Below, piece by piece: positions 33,168-42,314 of a stretch of DNA of 64,000 nt (position 1 is the stretch's first letter; each line of letters starts with the position of its first letter). The stretch comes from Bacillota bacterium (GTDB lineage: Bacteria; Bacillota; Clostridia; Christensenellales; Aristaeellaceae). A program made the position numbers and the translations under genes. The DNA lies in contig JAEZIN010000023.1 of assembly GCA_023436585.1 (NCBI GenBank), positions 13,368 to 77,367 of the forward strand. Reading direction: 5' to 3'. The notes under the pieces are model-generated. The model ran no database searches. It saw only the letters and a list, made by a program, of their open reading frames with translations, and was not told the DNA's origin.

Positions 33168-33540
33168 TAGTCGCATTGCTGCGCATTCCGCAAGCTCAAT
33201 GGTCATTCCGGTTCGCTGCCGCTCCCGGCACATCCCGGCCGATTCAATCGACGCACTGCTCACTGCCGTTCGCATTGCTTGTTTCATCGGCTTTCTCCGC
33301 CCTGCCCATTGCCGCCACAGGCGGCGACAGGGCTTCGAAACCTTTCGCTTGATTCATCCACCCGGCCCATATCCGCCACTGGCGGGGGCCGGGTTCCTTC
33401 ACCGCTTGCACTGCTTCTTTTCGCAAGCCTCCTCCGCCCAGCCCAATGCTCTCCATCTGGCTCAATCGTCGCTCTGCTCACTACCGTTCGCATTGCTCGT
33501 TTCGCCAGCCTCCTCCACCCTGCCCTTTTCTGCCACTGGG
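33168..33540 (-). repeat. Cluster of an interspersed repeat of about 80-90 bp
   Basis: Read on the minus strand, two good copies (33460-33540 and 33241-33326) and two partial copies (about 33350-33388 and 33168-33225) share CCAGTGGCGG, then TGGGC-GGG-GGAG, GCGAAACGAGC, AATGCGAACGG, AGTGAGCAG and CGATTGAGC. The same unit occurs twice at 54535-54771 on the plus strand. Open frames across the cluster are a by-product of its composition. The remainder of 33061-33705 holds no gene. Confidence 0.7.
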
Positions 33541-33698
33541 TTACGGAGCCACAGGCGGCGGCTAGGCTATGGAGCCTTTGGAAACCTTCGGATGCCGTCT
33601 CTTATAGTTAACCATGCAGGGCGGCGGACGCTAGTTTAGCTTTTAAAAGTAGCAGCGAAAAAATAGTGCCACAAAGTAGCGATAGCCACTTTGTCGAT

Positions 33699-33730
33699 AA
33701 AAAAGTCCGGGGAGGCAATGCCTCCCCGGA
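33699..33730 (-). terminator. Terminator of the giant surface protein gene
   Basis: An 11-bp perfect stem (33706-33716 with 33720-33730) with loop AAT; the minus strand continues with CTTTTTTAT. It can also act on the plus strand (ATTTTAT). Confidence 0.8.
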
Positions 33731-33737
33731 TTTTATG

Positions 33738-36700
33738 TTATAGGGTCTCGTTGGTATCGGTCGGGGTGTTCTGGTCGGATGTGCCGGTGTGGCGGGCCGT
33801 TCTGGGCTGGCGGGTGGTATTGCCCAAGGTGCTGTTGCGCTGGGTCGTACCGCCTTGCCCATCAGGAGCCGATGCATTCCCCTGCGCATCCGGCCTGAAG
33901 ACTGCCGGTTGCTGGGCTCCCGGCTGTGCGCCTGTGGGTCTTGCAAATGCGCTGGGCTGCTGGCCGGGCCTTGCCGCGGGCGCGGCGCCGGGCTGTGCGG
34001 GCCTTGCGGCCGCCGTGCGCGGATCGGTGGTTCCGGGCTGCGCGCCCGCTGGCCGCTGGCCATAGGGGGATGCGCTGCCTGGAGACTGGGGTCTTTGCGC
34101 GCCTGCTTGCGGCGTGCCGGGCTTTGCCTGCGTTCCGGAAGCGGGCGGCACCATGGGCGCGTTGGTGGCGCGAGCATAGGGCCTTGCGCCGCTTTGCGGG
34201 TTCTGCTGCATGGCCGCCCTGCGCTGCGCGGCCCTCGCCGCTGCTTTGCGCTGGTTGGACTTATGCAACGCGTAGGCGTACAAACCGCCAAAGCCGCCCA
34301 GCAGGACTACGCCCAATCCCAGCCAGATAAAGCTGGGGCTGTCCGACTGTGTTTGCACCGGCGGATCGGTGGGCGGGGGAATGGTGATGAAGGGTTCGGG
34401 CGTGGGGCTGGGAGTCGGGGTGGCCTGGGGTTCCGGTGTCGTGTAGGGGTCGAACGGCTCGTAGGAGGCGTTCAGCCCGGTATTCGGGTTTGTCCAGGTG
34501 CCCACGTTCCAATCCTCCGGAGAGGAGGGTTCATTGTTGCCGCCGTTGTTATTGTTATTATTGTTGTTGTTATTGCCGCTGTTGTTGGTACCCTGTGAAT
34601 ATTCGGGGCTCTGCAGGAAGTCTTCCAGCTCGGCCAAGGACAGCACATCGAAGAATTCGCTGGAGATATACCCCTCCGTGCCGGCCTGGTTCACTTTGTA
34701 CCAGGTCTTTCCGTCCAACTGGGTGCTGCCCAGCACCAGGGCGAAGGAATACTTGTTCAGGAGCCTGATCCGGGTTCCGTTTCCGGGCGCTTTGCGGAAG
34801 TTGACCCCATCCTTGTTCACATAGCCGTAGCTGGAGGGACTGTTCTGATCCAGCGGCGGCGGGGTGGGCGCCGGCGTGGGTGTCGGGGTGTTCAGGGATT
34901 TTAGGTAGTCTTCCGTCTCCTGGCGGGAGAGCCAGCGCAATTGGTCGGCGCGGATGTAACCCCACTTTTCGCCAAGCCGTACGATATGCCAGGCGATGTT
35001 GTCCAGATACTCCTGACCGCTGACGTAAACGATTGTGTTCTTGGCCAGCATATTGACCAGCATGCTGTTGGGATCGGCCGCGCCGCGCATGGGCACATTG
35101 TCGCCCAGGGTGGTGGCATAGCCGCTTTGCTGCACAGGTGTCGGGCTGGGCGAGGGCGAGGGTGTGGGTGAGTTGGTGGGATGGGCCGCATTGTACTGGT
35201 CGATGTAATACTTGGCTTCCTCCGGCGTGATGCGGCGGAGCGCGTCGTCCGGTACATAGCCGTTGATCTCATCCAGCGTTTCCACCAGCGACCAGGGCTG
35301 CGTGCCCTGATTTACCTGGCCAGCCACCAACACCAGCGTATTTAAAGGCAATGTGGTCAGTATGCTCTGGTCCTGATCGCTCACTTCCACCCTAAGCGCC
35401 ACTTGCCTGTTGGTAAGGGCATAGCCGGTATATTGGCTGGGAGGGGGAGTCGTGGGAGCGGGAGATACGCTGGTGGTGGGAACGGGTGAGCGGGTGGGCA
35501 TGGGCGTGGGAAGCGAGGCCTGGTACTGGTCGCTTTGCGCCTGGGTCATCATGTCGACAAACTCGGTCATGATATAGCCGTCCTGGCCATCGATCCTTAC
35601 GCGGGTCCAGACCTCATTGGCTTCGTTGTACTGGGATTCATACATCCACACATGGGTGCCCTGGGGTACTTCTTTGATGAGGTTCTTGTTGTTTTTAACC
35701 GGCGCGCTGCGGAAATTGACCTTGCTGCTTGTTACACCCCAGCGATCGATGGCGGAGCCGACGGGGATGGGGGTTTCCGTTACGGAGGGCACATAGCTGA
35801 AGGTGACCTTGCTGGGTGTGGCGACACCCTGCGCGTCTACCGCCACATTGACGGAGGTGGGGCCATTGAGCTTATACCCGTTGGGGGTAAGGCCGGGATT
35901 CGCGTCGACAGTCGCCGTACCGGGGATCGATATCGTTTTGGAACCCGTTTCGAATACAGCGCCGTCCTTGACGTATTCGATGGACACCTGAACCGACTGC
36001 GCGGGGATCTTAACAAAGGTGAAGGTGACCTTGTTGGGTGTGGCGGTGCCATTGGCATCCACGGCAACGTTCACGGAAGAGGGACCGTCCAGCTGATAAC
36101 CGTCTGGTGTGAATTCGGCTTTCATGCCGACAGGCTTGCTGCTGTTTGCCGCAATCTGCTCGGTATACGTCTGGAAGACCTGCCCATCCTTGACATACTC
36201 CACAGGCACCAGGGCCGGGCCAACAGGGTTTGCAATAAAGTTGAACACAACCTTATTGGGCGACGCGGCGCCCAGGGCGTCCACAGTGACGTTCACGGAA
36301 GACGCGCCTTCCAAATAATAGCCCGCGGGAGCAAATTCGTTTTTCATGTCGACAGGCTTGCTGGTGCCGGCCGAGATTTGTTCGGTATACGTCTGGAAGA
36401 CCTGACCGTCCTTGACATACTCGACGGGCACCAGGGCCGGGGCCACAGGGTTCGGGATATAGTTGAAAACGACCTTGGCAGGCGTGGCGGCACCCTGACT
36501 GTCCACCGTCACTTGGACGGAGGCGGCGCCTTCCAGCCTGAATCCTTCAGGGGTAAGGCCGGGAATCTCGTCCACGGTGGCTGTTCCGGGGATCGATACA
36601 GTCCTGGAATCCGTCTGGAATACGACGCCTTCCTTGGCGTATTCGATGGACACCTGAACGGATTGGGCCGGAATCTCGATATAGTTGAATGTCACTGTTT

Positions 36701-38366
36701 CAGGCGTGGCGCGGCCCTTTGTATCCACCGACACGCTGACGGTGGCGGCACCCTCCAGCTGATAGCCGGCAGGCTTCCTATTGGGATCCGCGTTGACGGG
36801 CACATTGCTGCTGCCCGCCGGGATTTGTACGGAATCCTCGCCAAGGGGCTGGCCGCCCTGCAAGTAGATAACGGGCACAGAAATCATGGAAGGAGTGTAT
36901 TGGAAGGTCACGGTGGCGGGGTTCGCGTTGCCGCTGCCGTCCACGGTGATATAAACGGAGCTGTCGCCCGAAAGGGTATACGCTTCAAAGCCCGGGATGG
37001 TAGAAGGAGCGTCGATGCGGTTCTCCTGGCCTTCCACTGCGGTAAAGGTGGTGCCGCCCATATCGGCGCCGTCGCTGCCCCTGTAGTAGACATCCACCAC
37101 TTTTTGGGACGGCGGCTTGGTTGTAGGCTCCTGGGTGGGTTCCGGCGTAACGGGCGGGTTATAGTAGAAGGTGATGGCCGCGGGACTCGCGTTGCCGCTG
37201 CTATCCACGGTGATGTAGTATTCGGTCTCCCCTGTCAGGGTATAATCGCCAAAGGCGGGAGGAGCTACGACATGGTTTTCCTCGCCTTCCACGGCGGTAA
37301 TGGAATCACTACCGAAATTCGTGCCGTCGGTGCCCTGGTAGGAGATGCTGACGGGCACCTGGGCCGGCGGCTTAGGCGTGGGTTCGTCCGTAGGTTCCGG
37401 CGTGGCGGGAGGATCGTAATAGAAGGTGATGGAGGAAGGATCCGCGTTGCCGTCGGAATCCACGTTGATGTTATATTCGGTTTGCCCGGTGAGGGTATAG
37501 CCGTCGATTTCGGCAGGGGCCTTAACATTGTTTTGCTCGCCTTCCACGGCAACGATGGAGTCACCGCCAAGGTTCGCGCCGTCGTTGCCCTGATAGGTAA
37601 TGCTGACAGGCACCTGGGCCGGCGGCTTGGGCGTGGGCTCTTGCGTCGGTTCCGGTGTCGGCGTTTGGGGAGGATTGTAATAGAAGGTGACGGAGGACGG
37701 ATTCGCGTTGCCGCTTCCATCCACGTTGATGTTATATCCGGTTTCCCCGGTCAGGGTATAGCCGTTGATTTCCGTAGGGGCATTGATGCGGTTTTCTTCA
37801 CCCTCCACGGCGGGGAAGGAGGTGCTGCCAAGATTCGCGCCGTCATTGCCCTGATAGTAGACATCTACATTGGCCTGGGCCGGCGGCTTGGCCGTGGGCT
37901 CCTCCGTAGGCACCGGCTCCTGCGGAGCGATGCTGGTGGATATGTACAGGATAATGGTAGGGGAAAGCTGATTGCCGCCCCCGTCGTATGCTGTAATGTA
38001 CTTGGCTTCGCTGGTGTTCAGGCCGCTGGCATTTTGGACATTGGTCAATGTCATATTGCCAACGCCCTCACCGGCGTCATATACATAGTCGCTGTGGCCG
38101 GGCGCGCTTAAAGACAGCGTCAGGCTTTGGAGCGGCGCGTCACTGGAGATCTGAACCCAGAAGACGCTTTCCTCCATCCAGCCAAGCGGACTTGCCATCG
38201 CGCCTTGGGTGTTTCCGCTGCCATCCGTCCAGGAGACGTAAATCTCCAGCTCGCTCCATTTGGATGCGGCCGTGGCGGGTGCTGACACCCATGGGAAGGC
38301 CATGAGCAAAACCATCACAAGGGATAGCATGCGCCGGCCTAAGGTGTTTTGGAGATTTTTTTTCAT
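33738..38366 (-). CDS. Giant surface protein: MucBP-like repeats, SH3-like domains, membrane anchor, inner tail
   Basis: 1542 residues. Signal peptide about 1-34; a unique beta-rich domain 36-150; nine MucBP-like repeats of about 75-85 residues (about 165-865; pattern V-YY-GNDGA...GY-L-G...V-VD-GNA-P--VTF-Y), the first four joined by Pro/Thr/Glu linkers; then four SH3-like domains (about 875-1250) joined by Pro/Thr/Ser linkers; an Asn run (about 1262-1277); one membrane helix (about 1340-1365); and a cytoplasmic tail of about 175 residues, first basic (RKAAARAAQRR), then Pro/Ala/Gln/Gly-rich. There is no LPxTG motif: anchoring is by the helix. It probably binds mucin-type or wall glycans. It has a strong promoter and its own terminator. 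The function of the inner tail is unknown. Confidence 0.85.
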   Translation of the reverse strand: MKKNLQNTLGRRMLSLVMVLLMAFPWVSAPATAASKWSELEIYVSWTDGSGNTQGAMASPLGWMEESVFWVQISSDAPLQSLTLSLSAPGHSDYVYDAGEGVGNMTLTNVQNASGLNTSEAKYITAYDGGGNQLSPTIILYISTSIAPQEPVPTEEPTAKPPAQANVDVYYQGNDGANLGSTSFPAVEGEENRINAPTEINGYTLTGETGYNINVDGSGNANPSSVTFYYNPPQTPTPEPTQEPTPKPPAQVPVSITYQGNDGANLGGDSIVAVEGEQNNVKAPAEIDGYTLTGQTEYNINVDSDGNADPSSITFYYDPPATPEPTDEPTPKPPAQVPVSISYQGTDGTNFGSDSITAVEGEENHVVAPPAFGDYTLTGETEYYITVDSSGNASPAAITFYYNPPVTPEPTQEPTTKPPSQKVVDVYYRGSDGADMGGTTFTAVEGQENRIDAPSTIPGFEAYTLSGDSSVYITVDGSGNANPATVTFQYTPSMISVPVIYLQGGQPLGEDSVQIPAGSSNVPVNADPNRKPAGYQLEGAATVSVSVDTKGRATPETVTFNYIEIPAQSVQVSIEYAKEGVVFQTDSRTVSIPGTATVDEIPGLTPEGFRLEGAASVQVTVDSQGAATPAKVVFNYIPNPVAPALVPVEYVKDGQVFQTYTEQISAGTSKPVDMKNEFAPAGYYLEGASSVNVTVDALGAASPNKVVFNFIANPVGPALVPVEYVKDGQVFQTYTEQIAANSSKPVGMKAEFTPDGYQLDGPSSVNVAVDANGTATPNKVTFTFVKIPAQSVQVSIEYVKDGAVFETGSKTISIPGTATVDANPGLTPNGYKLNGPTSVNVAVDAQGVATPSKVTFSYVPSVTETPIPVGSAIDRWGVTSSKVNFRSAPVKNNKNLIKEVPQGTHVWMYESQYNEANEVWTRVRIDGQDGYIMTEFVDMMTQAQSDQYQASLPTPMPTRSPVPTTSVSPAPTTPPPSQYTGYALTNRQVALRVEVSDQDQSILTTLPLNTLVLVAGQVNQGTQPWSLVETLDEINGYVPDDALRRITPEEAKYYIDQYNAAHPTNSPTPSPSPSPTPVQQSGYATTLGDNVPMRGAADPNSMLVNMLAKNTIVYVSGQEYLDNIAWHIVRLGEKWGYIRADQLRWLSRQETEDYLKSLNTPTPTPAPTPPPLDQNSPSSYGYVNKDGVNFRKAPGNGTRIRLLNKYSFALVLGSTQLDGKTWYKVNQAGTEGYISSEFFDVLSLAELEDFLQSPEYSQGTNNSGNNNNNNNNNNGGNNEPSSPEDWNVGTWTNPNTGLNASYEPFDPYTTPEPQATPTPSPTPEPFITIPPPTDPPVQTQSDSPSFIWLGLGVVLLGGFGGLYAYALHKSNQRKAAARAAQRRAAMQQNPQSGARPYARATNAPMVPPASGTQAKPGTPQAGAQRPQSPGSASPYGQRPAGAQPGTTDPRTAAARPAQPGAAPAARPGQQPSAFARPTGAQPGAQQPAVFRPDAQGNASAPDGQGGTTQRNSTLGNTTRQPRTARHTGTSDQNTPTDTNETL

Positions 38367-38405
38367 GGGTGAAATCCCTCCTCAATATGGTGGGCCATGT
38401 ATACG

Positions 38406-38434
38406 ATTGTAGTATTCTTCCGCCGTAATGTCAA
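38406..38434 (-). promoter_or_regulatory. Promoter of the giant surface protein gene
   Basis: Minus strand: TTGACA (38429-38434), exactly 17 bases, TACAAT (38406-38411), about 35 bases before the start codon. Confidence 0.8.
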
Positions 38435-38553
38435 TTCAATGGAGGTTGGAAAATGTTGCGGCGGCGGGCTTTTGGCAGGATTGCGGCGCCATCTGGCGAA
38501 TAACGATAGGTATACGGCGTGAAAATTGCCGCGCCGGGGGAGGCGTTGGACTC

Positions 38554-39102
38554 ATGGGGGATGAAGCATTGCGGGAGACCCCTTTCCAGAAGAAGGCCGT
38601 GTATGATGGCAGGATCATTTCGGTAGAGAACTGGCAGGTGCGTTTGCCCGACGGCAGGGAAGCCTTCCGGGAAGTGGTGAAGCACCCAGGCGCCGCGGCC
38701 ATCGTCCCTGTGGATAATGACGGGTATGTGACGCTGGTGCGCCAGCACAGGGTGGTCATCGACCGGATGACCTGGGAAATTCCCGCAGGGAAGCTGAACT
38801 TTGCCGGGGAGGATCCCTTTGACTGCGCCGTCCGGGAACTGGAGGAAGAAACGGGGCTGCGTGCGGGCAAATGGGACCTGTTAACCCGCGTGGACACTAC
38901 GCCGGGCTTTTGCACCGAGCGCATCGCCCTGTACCTGGCTACGGACCTCACCCAACATGAGACGCACGCGGATGAGGATGAGTTCCTGCTGATCAAGCGC
39001 ATTCCCATCAAGGATGCCGTGGACCAGGTGCTGGCGGGACAGCTTTCCGACGCCAAGACGGCGCTGGGCATTTTGATGGCCTATCACCGTCTGCATGCCT
39101 GA
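38554..39102 (+). CDS. nudF: Nudix hydrolase, ADP-ribose pyrophosphatase type
   Basis: 182 residues. Likely splits ADP-ribose to AMP and ribose 5-phosphate. The Nudix box is present with REL-EE-TGL (RELEEETGL) and the upstream Gly and Glu, but the loop between PAGK and the first Glu is six residues (KLNFAG) rather than the usual five. TPGFCTE downstream of the box is typical of ADP-ribose pyrophosphatases. The ATG at 38554 has GGGGGAGG about ten bases ahead; the frame is open upstream to 38428 but that part overlaps the divergent promoter. Confidence 0.88.
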   Translation: MGDEALRETPFQKKAVYDGRIISVENWQVRLPDGREAFREVVKHPGAAAIVPVDNDGYVTLVRQHRVVIDRMTWEIPAGKLNFAGEDPFDCAVRELEEETGLRAGKWDLLTRVDTTPGFCTERIALYLATDLTQHETHADEDEFLLIKRIPIKDAVDQVLAGQLSDAKTALGILMAYHRLHA

Positions 39103-39218
39103 ACAGGTTGTTTCATATAAATAACGAACGATCCGGGGGTACGCATCCCTTGCCCGAAGGAATTTATGGGCAGAAACGAGGGCACGCTGTATATGACCCC
39201 GTGAAAGGAGGTCCGCCA

Positions 39219-39380
39219 ATGGAAAAAAACCGCGGCCATTCCGTCTTTCTTGTGATGATGGTTCTTTTGCTTGTCATCGGCCTGGTGGTGCTCTTTTGGG
39301 GTGCCGCAACGTATGTGAAGCCGCGCATGCCCTTTTTAGGGCCGCAGGTCAACCTTCGTATGATCATTTCGGGAGAGTAA
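39219..39380 (+). CDS. Small single-pass membrane protein
   Basis: 53 residues: short basic N-terminus, one long hydrophobic helix (about 8-30), and a 20-residue outer segment ending in MIISGE. AAAGGAGG stands eight bases before the ATG at 39219, so translation is credible. I do not recognise the family. It lies between the Nudix and acetyltransferase genes on the same strand. Confidence 0.6.
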   Translation: MEKNRGHSVFLVMMVLLLVIGLVVLFWGAATYVKPRMPFLGPQVNLRMIISGE

Positions 39381-39427
39381 GCATCTTGACACCAACAAAA
39401 GCAATGCCGGAAGGGCTTGAAATTATC

Positions 39428-40006
39428 ATGCAGCTTTTTGACAGCGTATTTACCCGACTGCCTGAACTAACCACAGACAGGCTGCTGCTGCGCGCCATGC
39501 GCATGGCCGACGCAAAAGATATTTTTGAATACTCCTGCGACCCGCAGGTAGCGCGCCATGTGCTTTGGGAGGCCCATCAAAACATACATCAAACCAGGGC
39601 GTATATCCGGTATGTGCTAAGGCAGTACAGGGCCGGCACCCCCAGCAGCTTTTGCATTGTGCTCAAGGATACGGGGAAGGTGATCGGCACCATCGGCTTT
39701 ATGTGGGTAAGCAATGAAAACCGATCCGCCGAGGTGGGCTACAGCCTTTCCAGAGCTCACTGGAACCAGGGCTACATGACGGAAGCGCTGAGGGAAGTTT
39801 TGCGTTTTGGCTTTGAGACGCTGAACCTCAACCGCATCGAGGCCCAGCATGAATGCGACAACCCTGCCAGCGGCCGGGTGATGGAGCATGTGGGCATGCG
39901 CAGGGAGGGAACGATCCGGGAGCGGCTTTACAACAAATCCCGCTTTGTGGATGTGGAATTGTATGCCATTTTGCGGGAAGAGTGGCGCAAGCTGCACGCG
40001 CACTGA
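39428..40006 (+). CDS. GNAT-family N-acetyltransferase (RimJ/RimL type)
   Basis: 192 residues. Pattern of the RimJ/RimL subgroup: LTTDRLLLRAM at the start, GTIGFMW strand, and NQGYMTEALREVLRFGFE with the acetyl-CoA pyrophosphate loop, then RIEAQHECDNPASGRVMEHVGM, close to the family's N-x-x-S-x-x-V-x-x-x-x-G end. It acetylates an amino group of a protein N-terminus or small molecule; substrate unknown. ATG at 39428 is preferred, with GGAAGGG about 12 bases ahead; ATG at 39404 is possible. Confidence 0.85.
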   Translation: MQLFDSVFTRLPELTTDRLLLRAMRMADAKDIFEYSCDPQVARHVLWEAHQNIHQTRAYIRYVLRQYRAGTPSSFCIVLKDTGKVIGTIGFMWVSNENRSAEVGYSLSRAHWNQGYMTEALREVLRFGFETLNLNRIEAQHECDNPASGRVMEHVGMRREGTIRERLYNKSRFVDVELYAILREEWRKLHAH

Positions 40007-40057
40007 TACTGTATGCTTCCATCCATGCCCATTGCAAAAGATGGATGAAGATGAGAA

Positions 40058-40322
40058 GGCCCTCCTTCCAATGGAAGGAGGGCCCCAGCGTATCAACAAA
40101 GTGGCCATGCCACTTTGTTGAGCTTTTCCCTCGCTGCACTGCAAAATGGCTATGCCATTTTGCGGCCGTTTGCTCGGGCAAGGAAGGAATTTCTACGAAA
40201 TTCCTGCGCAAACCACCGCACATGTCGCTGGTTTGCGATCTAGAATCGAAGGGCTTCGGCCCTCCGATGCCTCCCGGGGTTTTTTGACGGACTGAGGCCC
40301 CCCTTCCAATGGAAGGAGGGCC
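40058..40322. repeat. Composite element of consecutive hairpins with near-identical palindromic ends
   Basis: Seven hairpins in a row, most with 3-base loops: 40058-40084, 40094-40120, 40141-40163, 40186-40204, 40207-40237, about 40249-40264 and 40296-40322. The first and last are 27-bp palindromes differing at one base and could be element ends. It codes for nothing. It fills the gap between two convergent genes and may serve as a terminator region or be a mobile repeat. Confidence 0.6.
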
Positions 40323-40352
40323 CCTTTTCACATCATTGTCAAGCTATTGCGA

Positions 40353-41900
40353 TCAGTAGGTAACATCGCCGTTCATCGTGGTCAGCAGGGAGGGCGGCAG
40401 GTTCTGCATGATCTGGCCCATCTGCATCATCATGCTCATGCTGAGCTCCTGGCCCCAGGCCTCCAGCTCTTCCGCGCTCATTTTGCCCGGGCGAATGCTG
40501 TCCTCACCGATGACGGGGAATTCCACGGGCTCGCCGGAAATGCTGGTGTACAGGATGGAAGCGGCGGGCGCGCTCTGGCCGGTGAGGTAAACATCCAGCT
40601 TGCCTTCGATCTTGATATCCGCGCCGCTGGGGGCGGTGTTGGTGGTGTTGTCCAGAAGGGCACCCATCACCTGCCCGAAGTTGCTGATTTCCGCGTTCAG
40701 CTTCCAGGAATCCTTTATACTTGTGCCGGAGGTTTCCTTTTTGCCCGCGAAATCAAGCTTCATGCCGAATACGTCCATGCCCATCTGGCCGGCATTCACA
40801 GCCACTTGCCACTGGGAATTTCCATCTGCAACATCCTTTGTGTTGAAATCGAAGTTGAAGCTGTCCGCGCCGGAGACCACATCAAAGCTAAGCTCCGTAT
40901 GGGCGCCGTCGGCCTCGGTCTTTACATAGTATCCGGCCAGAATGGTATCCTGTGCCTTTTCTTTGTCCTCACCGAAGATGCTGGCTTTGAACTCCAGGGC
41001 CACCAGGGCGCCTGCGTTGTTCATCCAGGTGGTGACGGTGAAGGGTTCAGGCAGGGAGGGGGCGGCTTCCTTCAGGAATTTTTCGGATACTGTTTTCAAC
41101 CCTTCTTTGAGTTCCGCTTTATCGGATGACAGATTACCGGCATCCGGTGCCACGGTGGATACATAGGAGAAGATCGTATCCAGGTTCTCATCCTTACCGG
41201 CCCAATTGGCGAAAATGGCCAGCGCATCTGCAATTTGCTGGGCGGACAGGGAATACACCGTCTGTACCGTGGCAGCGTCGTGCTTGTCGCTTTCAAAGGT
41301 GCCGTTTACCACCTCCGGGTTGGCGATCAGCTGGGAGAACCAGGCCGTGAGCGGCATGAGCAGATCCTGCTGCAGGCTCTGCTGATCAAATTCCGGCATC
41401 TGCGGCATTTCGCCGTTCAAGATCGACATGTACATTTTCAGGTAGTTCTTGTAAAAGGAGACCATCGCCTCGTCGGCTCCCTGCGCTTCCATTTGGGTGA
41501 CCATGAGCTGGATGTACTCATCCATTGTGAAGGAAAGCGTCTTGTCGCCAAACAGGTTGCTCTTCAAATGAAACTGTTTCCCGTCCGCTTCCACTACCTC
41601 GGTAAAGGAAAGGGAAGGTTTGTCCTGCAGGAAAATGTCTGATTGGATCAGAACATCGCCATCCTTTTGCTGGGTGACGCTTTCCAGGCGCAATGCCTTG
41701 AGCAGGTCCGCCACAGGAACAAGGTTCGTATCTTTGGTGAGCATCTCACCGGGCACAAAGGTGACGGTCGTCTTTACGCTGCGCCCGGCGCCTGCGGCCA
41801 AATCCAGGAAGGAATCAGACGCATTTTCCCCAAGGGAAAGCACAGGGACGGCAAGCAGCGCCAGTACCAGCATCACGGCTGTCAACTTGCGGATTTTCAT
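40353..41900 (-). CDS. Large secreted protein of unknown function
   Basis: 515 residues with a signal peptide (MKIRKLTAVMLVLALL..., cleavage near LSLG) and no lipobox, membrane helix or wall-sorting motif. The body alternates beta-rich and amphipathic helical parts with several Met/Gln-rich stretches, for example near the C-terminus (SMSMMMQMGQIMQ). I do not recognise a domain. The ATG at 41900 has AAAGGAG six bases ahead; the frame is open to 42023 but covers the promoter. It is a single gene, near other envelope genes. Confidence 0.75.
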   Translation of the reverse strand: MKIRKLTAVMLVLALLAVPVLSLGENASDSFLDLAAGAGRSVKTTVTFVPGEMLTKDTNLVPVADLLKALRLESVTQQKDGDVLIQSDIFLQDKPSLSFTEVVEADGKQFHLKSNLFGDKTLSFTMDEYIQLMVTQMEAQGADEAMVSFYKNYLKMYMSILNGEMPQMPEFDQQSLQQDLLMPLTAWFSQLIANPEVVNGTFESDKHDAATVQTVYSLSAQQIADALAIFANWAGKDENLDTIFSYVSTVAPDAGNLSSDKAELKEGLKTVSEKFLKEAAPSLPEPFTVTTWMNNAGALVALEFKASIFGEDKEKAQDTILAGYYVKTEADGAHTELSFDVVSGADSFNFDFNTKDVADGNSQWQVAVNAGQMGMDVFGMKLDFAGKKETSGTSIKDSWKLNAEISNFGQVMGALLDNTTNTAPSGADIKIEGKLDVYLTGQSAPAASILYTSISGEPVEFPVIGEDSIRPGKMSAEELEAWGQELSMSMMMQMGQIMQNLPPSLLTTMNGDVTY

Positions 41901-41951
41901 AGGAATCTCCTTTCTTTCTCCATATCGCATACAAGCAATACAGTCAATGTT

Positions 41952-41980
41952 ATTATATATGCAACCGTTTGCTTTGTCAT
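41952..41980 (-). promoter_or_regulatory. Promoter of the large secreted protein
   Basis: Minus strand: ATGACA (41975-41980), 17 bases, TATAAT (41952-41957), about 50 bases before the start codon. Confidence 0.65.
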
Positions 41981-42314
41981 CCATTTCCTGTCTGAGATGT
42001 GCAGGAAAATGTTTGAAACCCACAAGGAGCGGCGCAAAAGCAAACGCAGCCCCGTGGCGGCGGGTTTAAACCCCAAAGCGCCTAATGGTAAAATGCACAA
42101 AAAACGGAAAGGTGAAACAAGCACACACCATAATTTTGCGGAAATGCTCACTGTTTTCCTGCCATCCGCACAATGCTTCATTATTTCGTGCTCAGTTGTG
42201 CGCGTTTTTGAACAATTGCCCATGGTGCATGGGAATGTGCTGTGTTACAATGAAAGCACGGCAGTTGTTTTGCCGTATTATACAGAATTATTGCTTAGAA
42301 TCGGGGCGGTTTTA
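41981..42314. other. Intergenic region upstream of the GlpA-like gene
   Basis: I see no gene. An open reading frame runs through from the left, but it lacks start signals and typical codon use. TACAAT at about 42245 and TATTAT/TATACA at about 42275 are possible -10 sites without good -35 partners. Confidence 0.4.

Noticed and set aside
33160..33639. Overlapping open frames in the repeat cluster
   Set aside because: They exist in several frames and both strands, follow the repeat units, and lack ribosome-binding sites.
35535..38111. A frame of more than 850 codons on the plus strand
   Set aside because: It is the antisense of the MucBP-like repeats; the repeats create a long stop-free mirror frame rich in Gly, His and Arg.
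40058..40322. CRISPR-like array
   Set aside because: The palindromes differ from each other and spacing is irregular; no cas genes are present.
41643..42314. Extending the GlpA-like protein by more than 200 residues upstream
   Set aside because: The extra part runs through the promoter and start of the opposite gene, and the protein already has full family length from TTG 42315.
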